DNA from: Streptomyces sp. NRRL WC-3626
GTDB taxonomy: Bacteria > Actinomycetota > Actinomycetes > Streptomycetales > Streptomycetaceae
Assembly: GCF_000718785.1 (NCBI RefSeq)
Contig: NZ_JOCA01000012.1
Location: 131,942 to 195,941 of the forward strand
Direction: 5' to 3'
Length of the DNA stretch: 64,000 nucleotides
Below are positions 24,524-33,462 of the stretch, one piece after another; the first letter of the stretch is position 1, and each line of letters starts with the position of its first letter. A program made the translations under genes and the position numbers. The notes under the pieces are model-generated. The model did no database searches. It had not been told where the DNA came from and was given only the letters and a program-made list of their open reading frames with translations.

Positions 24524-26152
24524 CTATTCGAGCGTCGTGCTGCCCTCCGGGACCCACCCCTCGCCGCCCAGCGGGAACTCGTACGCCGGGCGCCCGTTGT
24601 TGCCGCTGGTGCGGAAGGGGCGCCCCTTGTCGTCGACGGTGAGGGTGCCGCTGCGGGAGCCGCTGGACCACTCCAGCTCCAGGTACCAACTGACGTCGTA
24701 CGCCGAGGCGTCGGCGGTGATGTAGTAGATCTCCGGGTCGGATTCGCTCACCTTGAACGGGAAGTCCTGGTGCCCGGCCTCCGGGGTGAGGGCCGGCCGG
24801 GCGGCGTCCAGGGCGACGGTGAAGGAACGGGTGGGCACGCCGCCGCCGCAGCCGACGCCGGGGTAGCCCATGACGAAGTCGTTCCAGGCGAGCGGCGACC
24901 GCTTGCCCGCCACCCGCACGGTGAGCCCCTTCACGACCACCGTCTCGTCGCCGGTCCCCTGCACGGTGAGCCGCACATACTGTTCGTCCGAGGAGACGGC
25001 CCCGAACGCGCTGACCCACGCGGGCGCACCCTGCTCGACGGGCGGCGGCTCCACCTCACCCGCGGGCCTGTTGATCAGATACCGCTGCACGCAGGGGCTC
25101 TCCCACACGTACGGGTCGGCCTGCACGGTCAGCGGTACGACGTCAGGGGCGCCGTCGTCCGCGGGGGTGCTGGGCGCGTTCGCCGGGGCGCGGGGGGCCT
25201 CCTTGTCCTTGGCGGAGGGGGACGCGGAGGCCGAGGGGGATGCGGAGGCGGACGCGGACGCGGTGACGTCCTTCTTCCGGCCCGCCCCGGCATCGAGGGT
25301 CGCGGCGCCCGCCGGGTCCTTCCGGTCGCCCCCGCCGCCGTCGCCACCGCCGTCCGGCAGCCCCAGAGCGAGCGTGACCCCGCCGAGCACGGCGGCGACG
25401 GCGATCCCCGCGAGGACGGCGGTACGGGTACGACGGCGGGACCGGACACGGACCGCACCGGGACCGGTGACCACGGGGACACCGTCGTCCTCACCGGTCC
25501 CGGGGCCCGGGGCGCCATCCCCCGCCGGGATTTCCGCCTCCGAGGCCTCCGTTACCGGGACTCCCGACTCCGACGTCCCAGCCACCGGCATACCCGCCAC
25601 CGAGGCACCTGCCCACGAGGACCCGGCCTCCGGGGACCCCGCCACCGGGGGCCCCGCCTCCGAGGCCCCGTCGGCCGGGGTCCCCGACTCCGGCGTCCGC
25701 GTCACCGGGGCTCCCGTCCCAGAAGTCGCCGGGGTTTCCGGATCCGAGGGGCCCGCCTTCCGGCTCGCCCCCTCCACTCGTTCGGTCCCCGCCTGCCCGG
25801 ATGCCCGCTGCCCGGCCGCCGAAGGGGCGCCGCCCGCTTCCCGCTCCCCGGCCGCCGCGTCCTCCCCCGGATCTACGGCAGGCGCGGGCGCCCCCTTCCG
25901 CCCCCGCACCGCGTCCGCCAGCACCCAGCTCCGGTGCAGCTCGACCAGTTCCTCGGGGCCGGCCTTGCACAGCCGGGCCAGCCGTTCCACCGGGGCGTAC
26001 TCGTTCGGTACCGCGTCACCGTTGCAGTAGCGGTGCAGGGTCGACGTACTCATGTGGAGCCGTTTGGCGAGCATCCCGTAGCTCAGCCCGGACCGTTCCT
26101 TCAGCGCCCTCAACCGCGCGGCGAACTCCGCCGCTGCCGTGTCCCGCGACAC
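24524..26152 (-). CDS. Cytoplasmic XRE-type HTH joined to a transmembrane segment and secreted domain
   Basis: 542 residues from GTG 26152 (GGGAGGAAC upstream). An HTH domain comes first (FAARLRALKERSGLSYGMLAKRLHMSTSTLHRYCNG, residues ~8-65). A ~170-residue low-complexity linker then carries many five-residue VAGxP/EAGxP/SGVPV units. A transmembrane helix (RTAVLAGIAVAAVLGGVTLALGL) and another Ala/Ser/Pro linker precede a C-terminal extracellular domain with cysteines (SPCVQRYL, GVGCGGG). The layout suggests a membrane-anchored regulator sensing an outside cue, or a structural cell-envelope protein. It is divergent from a DUF4232-like lipoprotein. Function is not known. Confidence 0.75.
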   Translation of the reverse strand: MSRDTAAAEFAARLRALKERSGLSYGMLAKRLHMSTSTLHRYCNGDAVPNEYAPVERLARLCKAGPEELVELHRSWVLADAVRGRKGAPAPAVDPGEDAAAGEREAGGAPSAAGQRASGQAGTERVEGASRKAGPSDPETPATSGTGAPVTRTPESGTPADGASEAGPPVAGSPEAGSSWAGASVAGMPVAGTSESGVPVTEASEAEIPAGDGAPGPGTGEDDGVPVVTGPGAVRVRSRRRTRTAVLAGIAVAAVLGGVTLALGLPDGGGDGGGGDRKDPAGAATLDAGAGRKKDVTASASASASPSASASPSAKDKEAPRAPANAPSTPADDGAPDVVPLTVQADPYVWESPCVQRYLINRPAGEVEPPPVEQGAPAWVSAFGAVSSDEQYVRLTVQGTGDETVVVKGLTVRVAGKRSPLAWNDFVMGYPGVGCGGGVPTRSFTVALDAARPALTPEAGHQDFPFKVSESDPEIYYITADASAYDVSWYLELEWSSGSRSGTLTVDDKGRPFRTSGNNGRPAYEFPLGGEGWVPEGSTTLE

Positions 26153-26365
26153 CGTTCCTCCCACCCCATATCCCATTCCGCCGTTCCAGGGGACGTTCGT
26201 TTTCCCAGGTCAACAGTGGTCCGAGCGTTCCAGCGTCCCGGATGGCCCGCCAGGTCTGGCGGCCGGGACGAATCACCGGACAAGCTCTGGTCATCCAAGC
26301 ACGCCGCTCCCGGTCACCGGTCGAGCGGCAGTGCCGAACCCCTTGTCGACGCAAAGGAATTCGCC

Positions 26366-27100
26366 ATGCGCACGTCCCGCATCCGTCTGTTCGCCGCCAC
26401 CGGTGCCGCCCTCGCCGCCCTCGCCCTCACCGCCTGTGAGGACGGCACGGGCACCGAGGACGAAGGCGCGGGCACCGGCACGTCCCAGCCGAGCGCGTCG
26501 GCGACCACGGACACGCCGTCGGACTCCGCCAAGGACCCCTCGAAGGAGGACACCACCTCGAACGCCCCGGCCCAGGCCGGCGGGGGCAAGAACGGCGGAA
26601 ACAAGGGCGCCGGAGGCAGCGGCACCAGCACCGGCACCGGCACCGGAGACAAGGACGACAACGCCCCGGAGAACCGCGTCTCCTGCAACGGCTCCAACAC
26701 CACCGTCGACGCCCGCCCGGTCCCCCGCCCCGTCAACCACATGCTGATCACGGTCAAGAACTCGGGTTCGAAGACCTGCGACCTCACCTACTACCCGGTG
26801 CTCCGGTTCGACGAGATGCAGTGGGTGCCGCAGCCGATCGAGGCGTCGAAGCCGCAGGCCGTGGTCACCCTCGCACCGGGCGAGACGGCGTACGCGGGCG
26901 TGCTGTTGTCGGCCGCCGACGGCAGCGGCGACGGCGGCGACACCGCCCACAAGCTCACCGTCGCCTTCCAGGGCAGGACCCCGAACAGCGACGGCGGCCC
27001 GTCGGCCGTCCCGGGCCTGCCGGCGGACGGCGTGTACTACGACAGCAGCATGGCGGTGACGTACTGGCAGCAGTCGATGGCCGACGCGCTCACCTACTGA
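26366..27100 (+). CDS. Secreted lipoprotein with DUF4232-like domain
   Basis: 244 residues from ATG 26366 (AAAGGAA upstream). The signal ends ALALTAC, giving lipidation at about Cys22, followed by a Gly/Thr/Ser/Asp-rich linker of about 80 residues. The domain contains VSCNGSNTT ... NHMLITVKNSGSKTCDLTYYPVLRF, the two-cysteine pattern of DUF4232, and ends near VYYDSSMAVTYWQ. It is divergent from the HTH-membrane protein, sharing a ~210-base promoter region. A related, smaller lipoprotein is encoded at 32240. Function unknown. Confidence 0.78.
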   Translation: MRTSRIRLFAATGAALAALALTACEDGTGTEDEGAGTGTSQPSASATTDTPSDSAKDPSKEDTTSNAPAQAGGGKNGGNKGAGGSGTSTGTGTGDKDDNAPENRVSCNGSNTTVDARPVPRPVNHMLITVKNSGSKTCDLTYYPVLRFDEMQWVPQPIEASKPQAVVTLAPGETAYAGVLLSAADGSGDGGDTAHKLTVAFQGRTPNSDGGPSAVPGLPADGVYYDSSMAVTYWQQSMADALTY

Positions 27101-27111
27101 GCCCGCCGAAC

Positions 27112-28113
27112 CTACTGAGCGGCACCCAGCCTCTGGGCCACTTCGGTGGCCCAGTAGGTGAGGATGTTGCGCGCCCCGGCCCGCTTGATGCCGGTCAGCG
27201 CTTCGAGGATCGCCCGGTCCCGGTCGATCCAGCCCTTCTCGGCGGCGGCCTCGATCATCGAGTACTCACCGGAGATCTGGTACGCCACCACCGGCACGTC
27301 CACCGAGTCCGCGACCCGCGCGAGAATGTCCAGATAGGGACCCGCCGGCTTCACCATCACCAGGTCGGCGCCCTCCTCCAGGTCGAGCGCCAGCTCGCGC
27401 ATCGACTCACGGACGTTCGCCGGGTCCTGCTGGTACGTCTTGCGGTCGCCCTTGAGCGAGGAGCCGACGGCCTCGCGGAACGGGCCGTAGAAGGCGGAGG
27501 CGTACTTGGCGGTGTAGGCGAGGATCGCGACGTCCTCGCGGCCGATCTGGTCGAGGGCGTCGCGGACGACGCCGATCTGCCCGTCCATCATCCCGCTGGG
27601 GCCGACGATGTGGGCGCCCGCGTCGGCCTGGACCTGCGCCATCTCGGCGTACCGCTCGAGCGTGGCGTCGTTGTCGACGCGGCCCTGCTCGTCGAGGACC
27701 CCGCAGTGCCCGTGGTCGGTGGTCTCGTCGAGGCACAGGTCGGACATGACGAGCAGGTCGTCGCCGACCTCCGCCCGTACGTCGCGCAGGGCGACCTGGA
27801 GGATCCCGTCCGGGTCGGTGCCGGGCGTGCCGACGGCGTCCTTCCTGGACTCCTCCGGCACGCCGAACAGCATGATCCCGGAGACCCCGGCCGCCACGGC
27901 CTCGGCCGCCGCCTTCTTCAGGCTGTCGCGGGTGTGCTGTACGACGCCGGGCATGGCCTCGATCGGCACGGGTTCGCTCACGCCCTCGCGGACGAAGGCC
28001 GGGAGGATGAGGTCGGCGGGGTGCAGCCGGGTCTCGGCGACCATGCGCCGCATGGCGGGGGTGGTACGCAGACGCCGGGGCCGCGTGCCGGGAAAGGATC
28101 CGTACGTCGTCAT
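27112..28113 (-). CDS. hemB: Delta-aminolevulinic acid dehydratase (porphobilinogen synthase)
   Basis: 333 residues. It condenses two ALA molecules to porphobilinogen in haem/corrin synthesis. Both active-site lysines are visible: [17 protein letters not shown] and [12 protein letters not shown] (Schiff base). The metal-site loop reads [14 protein letters not shown], lacking the full three-cysteine zinc set, so this is probably a Mg2+-type enzyme. It is on the same strand as rex-hemA-hemC-hemD but separated from hemD by about 19 kb. It ends 12 bases from the convergent lipoprotein gene. Confidence 0.96.
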   Translation of the reverse strand: MTTYGSFPGTRPRRLRTTPAMRRMVAETRLHPADLILPAFVREGVSEPVPIEAMPGVVQHTRDSLKKAAAEAVAAGVSGIMLFGVPEESRKDAVGTPGTDPDGILQVALRDVRAEVGDDLLVMSDLCLDETTDHGHCGVLDEQGRVDNDATLERYAEMAQVQADAGAHIVGPSGMMDGQIGVVRDALDQIGREDVAILAYTAKYASAFYGPFREAVGSSLKGDRKTYQQDPANVRESMRELALDLEEGADLVMVKPAGPYLDILARVADSVDVPVVAYQISGEYSMIEAAAEKGWIDRDRAILEALTGIKRAGARNILTYWATEVAQRLGAAQ

Positions 28114-28217
28114 ACCACTACGCTACGCCCGCCCCTCCCATGCCTTTGCCGACGCGGAGTCGGCCCGTGCCCCCGGCGGGTATACGGTGCCGGCATCACG
28201 CCCGAAAGGATCACACC

Positions 28218-28985
28218 GTGCACAGCGCCGCCGTAACCGCCGAAGGTGACCGCATCCGCTGGGTGGAGCTGCCCGGCCGGGACCCGGCCCGCGTCTACGT
28301 GCACGGACTGGGCGCCAGCTCCCCCGCCTACTTCGCCGCGACCGCCGTCCACCCGCTCCTCGCGGGTCACCGCTCGCTCCTGGTGGACCTGCTGGGTCAC
28401 GGCCACAGCGACCGTCCCGTCACGTTCGCCTACACCCTGGAGGACCACGCGGACGCGCTCGCCGCCGCGCTGCGGGCGGCCGGCGTCACGGGGGCGGACT
28501 TCGTGGCGCACAGCATGGGCGGCTCGGTCGCCGTCGTGCTCGCCGCCCGGCATCCGGAACTGGTCTCCCGGCTCGTCCTGGTCGACGCCAACCTCGACCC
28601 GCTGCCCCGCGTGCCCGGCGCCCTGGGCAGCAGCGGTATCGCGGCGTACACGGAGGAGGAGTTCGTGGCGGGCGGCTGGCGTGAGGTCCGTGACCGGGCG
28701 GGCGCGCACTGGTGGTCGACGATGCGGCTGGCGGGCCTGGAGGCGCTGCACCGCAGCGCCTCCCACCTGGTCGACGGCACCGATCCGACGATGCGTGAGC
28801 TGCTGCTCGGGCTGCCGGTGCCGCGCACGTTCCTGTTCCCGGAGGCGGATGCCCCGTTCCCCGGCGCGGACGGGCTGACGGCCGGGGGTGTGTCGGTCGT
28901 CCCGGTCCCCGACTGCGGGCACACGATCATGCTGGACAATCCGGAGGCGTTCGCCCGAGCCGTGGCGGAGGCGCTGGCCCCTTAG
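28218..28985 (+). CDS. Alpha/beta-fold hydrolase
   Basis: 255 residues from GTG 28218 (GAAAGGA upstream). Landmarks are the oxyanion strand VYVHGLGASSPAYF, the nucleophile elbow VAHSMGGSVAVVLA (Ser), RLVLVDANLDPL, and the late His in PVPDCGHTIMLDNPEAF. An acidic residue in FPEADAPF may complete the triad. Substrate unknown. A hydroxyacid dehydrogenase gene follows 11 bases later, so the two are probably co-transcribed. The start is divergent from hemB. Confidence 0.88.
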   Translation: MHSAAVTAEGDRIRWVELPGRDPARVYVHGLGASSPAYFAATAVHPLLAGHRSLLVDLLGHGHSDRPVTFAYTLEDHADALAAALRAAGVTGADFVAHSMGGSVAVVLAARHPELVSRLVLVDANLDPLPRVPGALGSSGIAAYTEEEFVAGGWREVRDRAGAHWWSTMRLAGLEALHRSASHLVDGTDPTMRELLLGLPVPRTFLFPEADAPFPGADGLTAGGVSVVPVPDCGHTIMLDNPEAFARAVAEALAP

Positions 28986-28996
28986 GAAGGACTTCC

Positions 28997-29956
28997 GTGC
29001 TGCTTCGCTGTGCCGTGCTCGACGACTTCCAGAACGTCGCCACCACGATCGCCGACTGGAGCCCCCTCCGGGACCGCGTGGAGGTGACGTCCTTCACCGA
29101 GCACCTCGCCGATGAGGACGAACTGGCCGCGGCGCTCGCGGACTTCGACATCGTGGTGACCCTGCGCGAGCGTGTCCCCTTCCCCGCCTCCCTGCTGGAC
29201 CGGCTCCCCCGGCTGAGGCTGATCGTCGCGTCCGGCATGCGCAACTCGGTCATCGACTACGCGGCCGCCGAACGGGGCGGTGTCACGGTGTCCGGCACCC
29301 AGAGCTTCCCCACCCCGCCGGTGGAGCTGACCTGGGCGCTGCTGCTCGGACTCGCGCGGGGCCTCGTCACGGAGCACAACACCCTGCGTGCGAACGGCCC
29401 TTGGCAGTCGACGGTCGGCGCCGACCTGCACGGACGCCGGCTCGGTCTACTGGGGCTGGGCAGGATCGGCGGCCGGGTGGCGCGGGTCGGGCTCGCCTTC
29501 GGCATGGAGGTCACGGCGTGGAGCCCGCACCTCACGAAGGAGCGTACGGACGAGGCGGATGTGGAACTCGCCTCTTCCAAGGAGGAGTTGCTTGCCAGTG
29601 CCGACTACGTCTCGCTCCACCTGGTCCTGGGCGACACGACCCGCGGCCTCCTGGGCGCCGCCGAACTCTCCCTCATGAAGCCCACCGCGTATCTGATCAA
29701 CACCTCCCGCTCGGCCCTCGTCGACCAGGACGCACTGCTCACGGTGGTGCGGGAGGGCCGTATCGCGGGCGCCGCCGTCGACGTCTTCGACACCGAGCCA
29801 CTCCCCGCCGACCACCCGATGCGCACGGCACCCCGCCTTCTGACGACCCCGCACCTCGGCTACGTCTCCGACCTCAACTACCGCACGTACTACACCCAGG
29901 CGGTCGAGAACATCGAGGCCCACCTCGCCGGCACCCCCCTCCGCCGCCTCGGCTGA
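28997..29956 (+). CDS. D-2-hydroxyacid dehydrogenase family protein
   Basis: 319 residues from GTG 28997. The NAD(P)-binding core LGLLGLGRIGGRVARVGLAFGMEVTAW is in the middle, with catalytic Arg in LINTSRSALVD, Glu in AAVDVFDTEPLP and His in TTPHLGYVSD. The N-terminal half forms the flavodoxin-like substrate domain (VTLRERVPFPASLL, IVASGMRNSVIDY). Members reduce 2-oxoacids such as glycerate/glyoxylate or phosphoglycerate-like compounds; the substrate is not defined. It closely follows the hydrolase gene. Confidence 0.9.
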   Translation: MLLRCAVLDDFQNVATTIADWSPLRDRVEVTSFTEHLADEDELAAALADFDIVVTLRERVPFPASLLDRLPRLRLIVASGMRNSVIDYAAAERGGVTVSGTQSFPTPPVELTWALLLGLARGLVTEHNTLRANGPWQSTVGADLHGRRLGLLGLGRIGGRVARVGLAFGMEVTAWSPHLTKERTDEADVELASSKEELLASADYVSLHLVLGDTTRGLLGAAELSLMKPTAYLINTSRSALVDQDALLTVVREGRIAGAAVDVFDTEPLPADHPMRTAPRLLTTPHLGYVSDLNYRTYYTQAVENIEAHLAGTPLRRLG

Positions 29957-30072
29957 CACTCCTTCGATGCCACGGCTCCCGGTGCCGGTCGCCGGGAGCC
30001 CCGTCGCTTTCCCCGTACGAACCGGTCCGGTGGGGAAGGGTGAACTGCACGAGGTACCGGGCGAGGGGGAGC

Positions 30073-30633
30073 ATGTCGCAGACACCGAGGGACCGCTGGG
30101 CGATCCCGCCGAAGATCGGCTACGTGAACGCCGCGCAGAACGCGCACTTCGTCGCGGCCCCGCTGCTGGCGGCCGCGGCGATCGGCATCGCGGGGGTGAT
30201 GGCCGCCGACGGCGACAAGTTCCGCTGGCCCGGACCGGCCATGCTGCTGATGACCGTGTGCGCCGTGCTCTTCGTCTCCTGCATCCAGAGCAGCTTCAAC
30301 GCGGCCACGCACCTCTTCAACCCCGCTGACCTGGACGCCTGGTACGGCACGTCGGAGAAGCCGCCGGACACCGTACTGATGCAGATCCAGCAGCGTGACT
30401 TCCAGATCTGGAAAAGCTCCTCGCGCAGGGCGGTCAGGCTCTACAACTGGGGTGTGGTGACCCTCGGTTCGGGTACGGCCGTCGCGCTGTCCCCGCCCGG
30501 GAACGCCTCGTCCGCGCACGCGGTCTGCCGCTGGGCCGCCTGCGCGTTCGTACTCGTGGCCACCCTGCGCGTGGCAGCCGCCACGGCGACGGAGGCCCGA
30601 CGCAGGCAACACGGCCGGAGGAACGCATCATGA
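30073..30633 (+). CDS. Membrane protein of unknown function
   Basis: 186 residues from ATG 30073 (GAGGGGGAG upstream). Hydrophobic spans are at about residues 28-44 (PLLAAAAIGIAGVMAA), 53-71 (PAMLLMTVCAVLFVSCIQ) and two near the C-terminus (VVTLGSGTAVAL, CAFVLVATLRVAAA). A conserved-looking loop between them reads NAATHLFNPADLDAWYGTSEKPP. Its stop overlaps the start of the next gene (ATGA), so the pair is an operon. I do not recognise the family. Confidence 0.7.
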   Translation: MSQTPRDRWAIPPKIGYVNAAQNAHFVAAPLLAAAAIGIAGVMAADGDKFRWPGPAMLLMTVCAVLFVSCIQSSFNAATHLFNPADLDAWYGTSEKPPDTVLMQIQQRDFQIWKSSSRRAVRLYNWGVVTLGSGTAVALSPPGNASSAHAVCRWAACAFVLVATLRVAAATATEARRRQHGRRNAS

Positions 30634-30869
30634 GTTACGGCGTCGACTGGGACGACGACTTCGAGGACCGCGCACGGACGTACTGCCCCCTCTGCCAGGG
30701 CGCGTACATGCCCGAATGGAGCGGGCAGGAAGCCCACTTCGGCCACACGGGGAACTGCGACGCGCGCATCCTCCCCACCCGGACCCTGCTCCGCCTGTAC
30801 GACAGCGCGACCGCCGTCCGCGAGGAGGTCGCCCGCCGCCGCTCGGAGGGTTCCACCGGGCCGAGCTGA
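30630..30869 (+). CDS. Small putative zinc-binding protein, 79 residues
   Basis: Coupled to the preceding membrane gene by ATGA. It carries CPLCQ (residues ~19-23) and a downstream HFGHTGNCD, giving a Cys2-His-Cys-like set that could bind one zinc. An acidic N-terminus (DWDDDFEDR) and a short C-terminal helix complete it. No family recognised. The metal role is inferred from residue pattern only. Confidence 0.65.
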   Translation: MSYGVDWDDDFEDRARTYCPLCQGAYMPEWSGQEAHFGHTGNCDARILPTRTLLRLYDSATAVREEVARRRSEGSTGPS

Positions 30870-30880
30870 TCGCGGGACGC

Positions 30881-30939
30881 TAGAATGTGCGGGTCGGCCT
30901 TCGGCGTCCGCCCCGGCGGAAGCGTCCGGAGGCTTTTTT
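30881..30939 (+). promoter_or_regulatory. Leader hairpin that buries the ribosome site of the MFS gene
   Basis: A -10-like TAGAAT (30881-30886) is followed by an imperfect hairpin. The 5' arm is GCCTTCGGCGTCCGCC (30897-30912) and the 3' arm GGCGGAAGCGTCCGGAGGC (30915-30933). The 3' arm contains the GGAGG ribosome site, and six Ts (30934-30939) run up to the base before the ATG. The structure looks both like an intrinsic terminator and like a ribosome-site mask, so attenuation of the exporter is plausible. Confidence 0.45.
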
Positions 30940-30940
30940 C

Positions 30941-32137
30941 ATGCCATCCGACGCCTCCGCACCCACCACCACCTACCGCGCCCTGCTCCGCAACCGGGAG
31001 TTCGCCGGCCTGTACGTGAGTTTCACGCTCACGGTCGCCGCGAGCACCTTGTCGGGCTTCGCCCTCGGCACCCTGGTCGACGCGCGCACCGGCTCCCCGT
31101 TCCTGACGGCCGTGAGCATGTACGGCGCCACCTTCGCGACCGTGCTCGGCGCGATGACGCTGATGTCGGTCGCCGACGGAAACCGCCCCCGCCGCACCCT
31201 CGTCGCACTCCAGTGCGTCTCACTCGCGGGCGTGGCCGCCCAGGCGGTCCCCGGCCTCCCCCTGACCGCCCGCTTCGCCCTCCTCCTGGTCCTGGGCTTC
31301 TTCCAGTCCCTGGGAACCGGAACCCGGATGGGCCTCCTCGCCGAGGTGGTACCGGCCACCGCGTACGTCCCGGCGCGTTCGCTGATGAACATCACCTCGG
31401 GCGGCACGGCCGTCCTGGGCTACGCGCTCGGCGCCGTACTCCTGCGCCACCTGACCCCGCAGGAGGTCTTCCTCACCGCGGCGGCCCTGACCGGCGCGGG
31501 GCTGGCCGTGGTCGCGGCGACCGCCCGGGACCACTCGATCCGCCCGCCCCGCCGCCCCGGCCTGCGGCAGACGTGGACGACGAACCGCACCCTCCTGTCC
31601 CGCGGCGGCCCGCGCGCCCTGCTGCTGAACCTGTGGGTCCCGAACGGTCTGATCGTCGGCTGCGAGGCCCTGTTCATCTCGTACGCCCCCGGCCACGCCG
31701 GAATCCTTCTGGCCGCCGGCGCCGCGGGCATGCTCCTCGGCGATCTGACCGTGGGCCGTCTGCTCACCCCCGCCGCCCGCGCCCGCTGCGCGTTCCCGCT
31801 GCGCCTCCTCCTCGCCGCCCCCTATCTGCTGTTCGCCCTCCGCCCACCGCTGCTCCTGGCGACGGCCGCCGTGTTCCTCGCGAGCGCAGGTTTCGCCGCC
31901 ACGCTCCCCCTCCAGGAGCGCCTCCTGGCCGTGACCCCCGCCGGGGTCCACGGCCAGGTCCAGGGCGTCGAATCGGCGGGCCGCATGACCTGGCAGGGCA
32001 TCGGCGCGGCGGTGGCGGGCGCCCTGGCCCAGTACATGACCCCCGCCACCGCCATCACGGCCCTCGCGGCGACCTCGATCGCCCTCACACTCGCCTCCCG
32101 CCCCTATGTGCGGATGACGATTGCGGGCGGTGTGTAA
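30941..32137 (+). CDS. MFS transporter
   Basis: 398 residues from ATG 30941, 8 bases after GGAGG. About 12 hydrophobic segments are visible. The loop between TM2 and TM3 has ADGNRPRRTL, a reduced version of the MFS motif A. MGLLAEVVPATAYVPARSLMNITSGGTAVLGYALGAVL in the N-half is like that of drug/metabolite exporters (MFS_1). Likely efflux, substrate unknown. Expression is probably set by the hairpin leader immediately upstream. Confidence 0.87.
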   Translation: MPSDASAPTTTYRALLRNREFAGLYVSFTLTVAASTLSGFALGTLVDARTGSPFLTAVSMYGATFATVLGAMTLMSVADGNRPRRTLVALQCVSLAGVAAQAVPGLPLTARFALLLVLGFFQSLGTGTRMGLLAEVVPATAYVPARSLMNITSGGTAVLGYALGAVLLRHLTPQEVFLTAAALTGAGLAVVAATARDHSIRPPRRPGLRQTWTTNRTLLSRGGPRALLLNLWVPNGLIVGCEALFISYAPGHAGILLAAGAAGMLLGDLTVGRLLTPAARARCAFPLRLLLAAPYLLFALRPPLLLATAAVFLASAGFAATLPLQERLLAVTPAGVHGQVQGVESAGRMTWQGIGAAVAGALAQYMTPATAITALAATSIALTLASRPYVRMTIAGGV

Positions 32138-32239
32138 CAGGGGTAACAGCGGCGTAGCAGCCGACAGTTGGACGAAACGCCTCTCGCACCGGCCCCCTCT
32201 TGCAGGTCAGAACGCCCGACCTACACCGAGGAAGACACC

Positions 32240-32860
32240 ATGCGCGTCAACAAGCTCACCATCGCAGCCCTGGCCGTCGTCGCGGGTCTCTCGCTCACCG
32301 CCTGCCAGAACGACGACGAGGCCGCCGCCGTGGATCAGAGCAAGCCGTCCGTCTCCTCCACCGAGGGCTCGGACGACTCGGCGCAGGGCGAGGCGAAGGA
32401 ACCGGCCGCGAAGGAACCGGCCGCAAAGGAACCGGCCGCGGCCGGCAAGTGCCGCACCGACGAGCTGGACATCAAGGCGCAGGACAGCACCATCGACGGC
32501 GACGAGCTCAGCACCGTGGCGGTGACGTTCACCAACGGCGGCGGCCACGACTGCTCGGTCGGAGGGTTCGCGGGTGTGGACCTCAAGACGAATGCGGGAA
32601 CGGTGTCCGCGGAGCGCTCGGGCGAGCAGGCCCCGGCGACGGTCCTGAAGGACGGCGAGTCGGTCTCCTTCTACATCTCCTACCCGGCCAACGACACGGG
32701 CGGCTCCGGCGTCCGCATCACGGGCCTCGTGGTCACCCCGCCCGACGAGACCAAGTCGGTCACCCTCGACTGGCCCGGCGCCGCGTCCCTGCCGGTCACG
32801 GAAGGCCCCGGCACCCCGGTGAAGGTCGGCCCGATCGGCAGCGCGGGCCAGGGCGGCTGA
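32240..32860 (+). CDS. Small secreted lipoprotein with DUF4232-like domain
   Basis: 206 residues from ATG 32240. The signal ends AGLSLTAC (Cys22), then an acidic linker contains three EPAAK repeats. The domain has two cysteines in CRTDELDIKAQ and GGHDCSVGGFAGVDLKT, matching the DUF4232 pattern of the lipoprotein at 26366. Function unknown. A short stem-loop follows the stop. Confidence 0.78.
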   Translation: MRVNKLTIAALAVVAGLSLTACQNDDEAAAVDQSKPSVSSTEGSDDSAQGEAKEPAAKEPAAKEPAAAGKCRTDELDIKAQDSTIDGDELSTVAVTFTNGGGHDCSVGGFAGVDLKTNAGTVSAERSGEQAPATVLKDGESVSFYISYPANDTGGSGVRITGLVVTPPDETKSVTLDWPGAASLPVTEGPGTPVKVGPIGSAGQGG

Positions 32861-32868
32861 CGCACGAA

Positions 32869-32891
32869 GGGGAGCGGACGGTGCGCTCCCC
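32869..32891. terminator. Stem-loop after the lipoprotein gene
   Basis: GGGGAGCG and CGCTCCCC enclose a 7-base loop. The stem lies 8 bases beyond the lipoprotein stop and 54 bases beyond the convergent ATP-binding protein stop. No U-tract, as usual in Streptomyces. Confidence 0.55.
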
Positions 32892-32945
32892 CCACGGCCG
32901 CCGGGGGTTCCGGCATCGCGGGGAAGCGGCTGACGAGCTCCCGGA

Positions 32946-33374
32946 TCACCGGCCGAGGTCCAGCTCCGCCCACACCGTCTTGCACGGCACCGGGCCCGTT
33001 CGTACGCCCCAGCGGTCGGCCAGTTCCTCGACGAGGAGCAGGCCGTGGCCGGACTCGGCAGGCTCCGCCCCGGCGGCCACTCGTGCCTGCGTGGGCAATT
33101 GATCGCCCTGGGGGTCGGTGACCTCGATACGAAGGGTGGCGGGTGCTGTGACGGTGAGGCCGAGCCGGAAACTCCGGCCTGCCACACGCCCGTGCACGAC
33201 GGCGTTCGCTGCGAGTTCCGCGACGATCAGCCTGGCCGGATCCAACGGCAGGCCCCAGGCGACCAGTTGCTCGCCGGCGAGCAGGCGGGCGAGTCGGGCC
33301 GCCCGGCGGGTGGCGGAGAGCGGCACGGTGAACTGGTGGAGCGGGGTGCGCGGTACGGCGATTCCTTGATTCAT
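32946..33374 (-). CDS. HATPase_c ATP-binding protein (anti-sigma-factor kinase type)
   Basis: 142 residues. Single GHKL ATPase domain with N-box IVAELAANAVVHGR, DPQG (G1) and SGHGLLLVEELADRWGVR (G2); no kinase HisKA part. This is the RsbW-like group abundant in Streptomyces, often encoded near XRE/DUF397 genes. It lies downstream of the RiPP methyltransferase on the same strand with an 88-base gap. A partner sigma factor or antagonist is not seen nearby. Confidence 0.88.
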   Translation of the reverse strand: MNQGIAVPRTPLHQFTVPLSATRRAARLARLLAGEQLVAWGLPLDPARLIVAELAANAVVHGRVAGRSFRLGLTVTAPATLRIEVTDPQGDQLPTQARVAAGAEPAESGHGLLLVEELADRWGVRTGPVPCKTVWAELDLGR

Positions 33375-33462
33375 GTCACTCAGTGTGTCCAGTCACGCGC
33401 CGACCGTGAAGGCGAGTGGCCCGTGCGGCCGGAGGCTGTCCGGCTCCGTCCGGGCCATCTCC

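Noticed and set aside
24434..26365. Extended start for the DUF4232-like lipoprotein, giving an 888-residue protein
   Set aside because: The upstream part is antisense to the HTH-membrane gene; the ATG at 26366 has a ribosome site and begins a proper lipoprotein signal.
30897..30939. Simple intrinsic terminator for the upstream 79-residue protein gene
   Set aside because: It could be one, but the -10-like box and the placement of the MFS ribosome site within the stem favour a leader element; kept as regulatory with low confidence.
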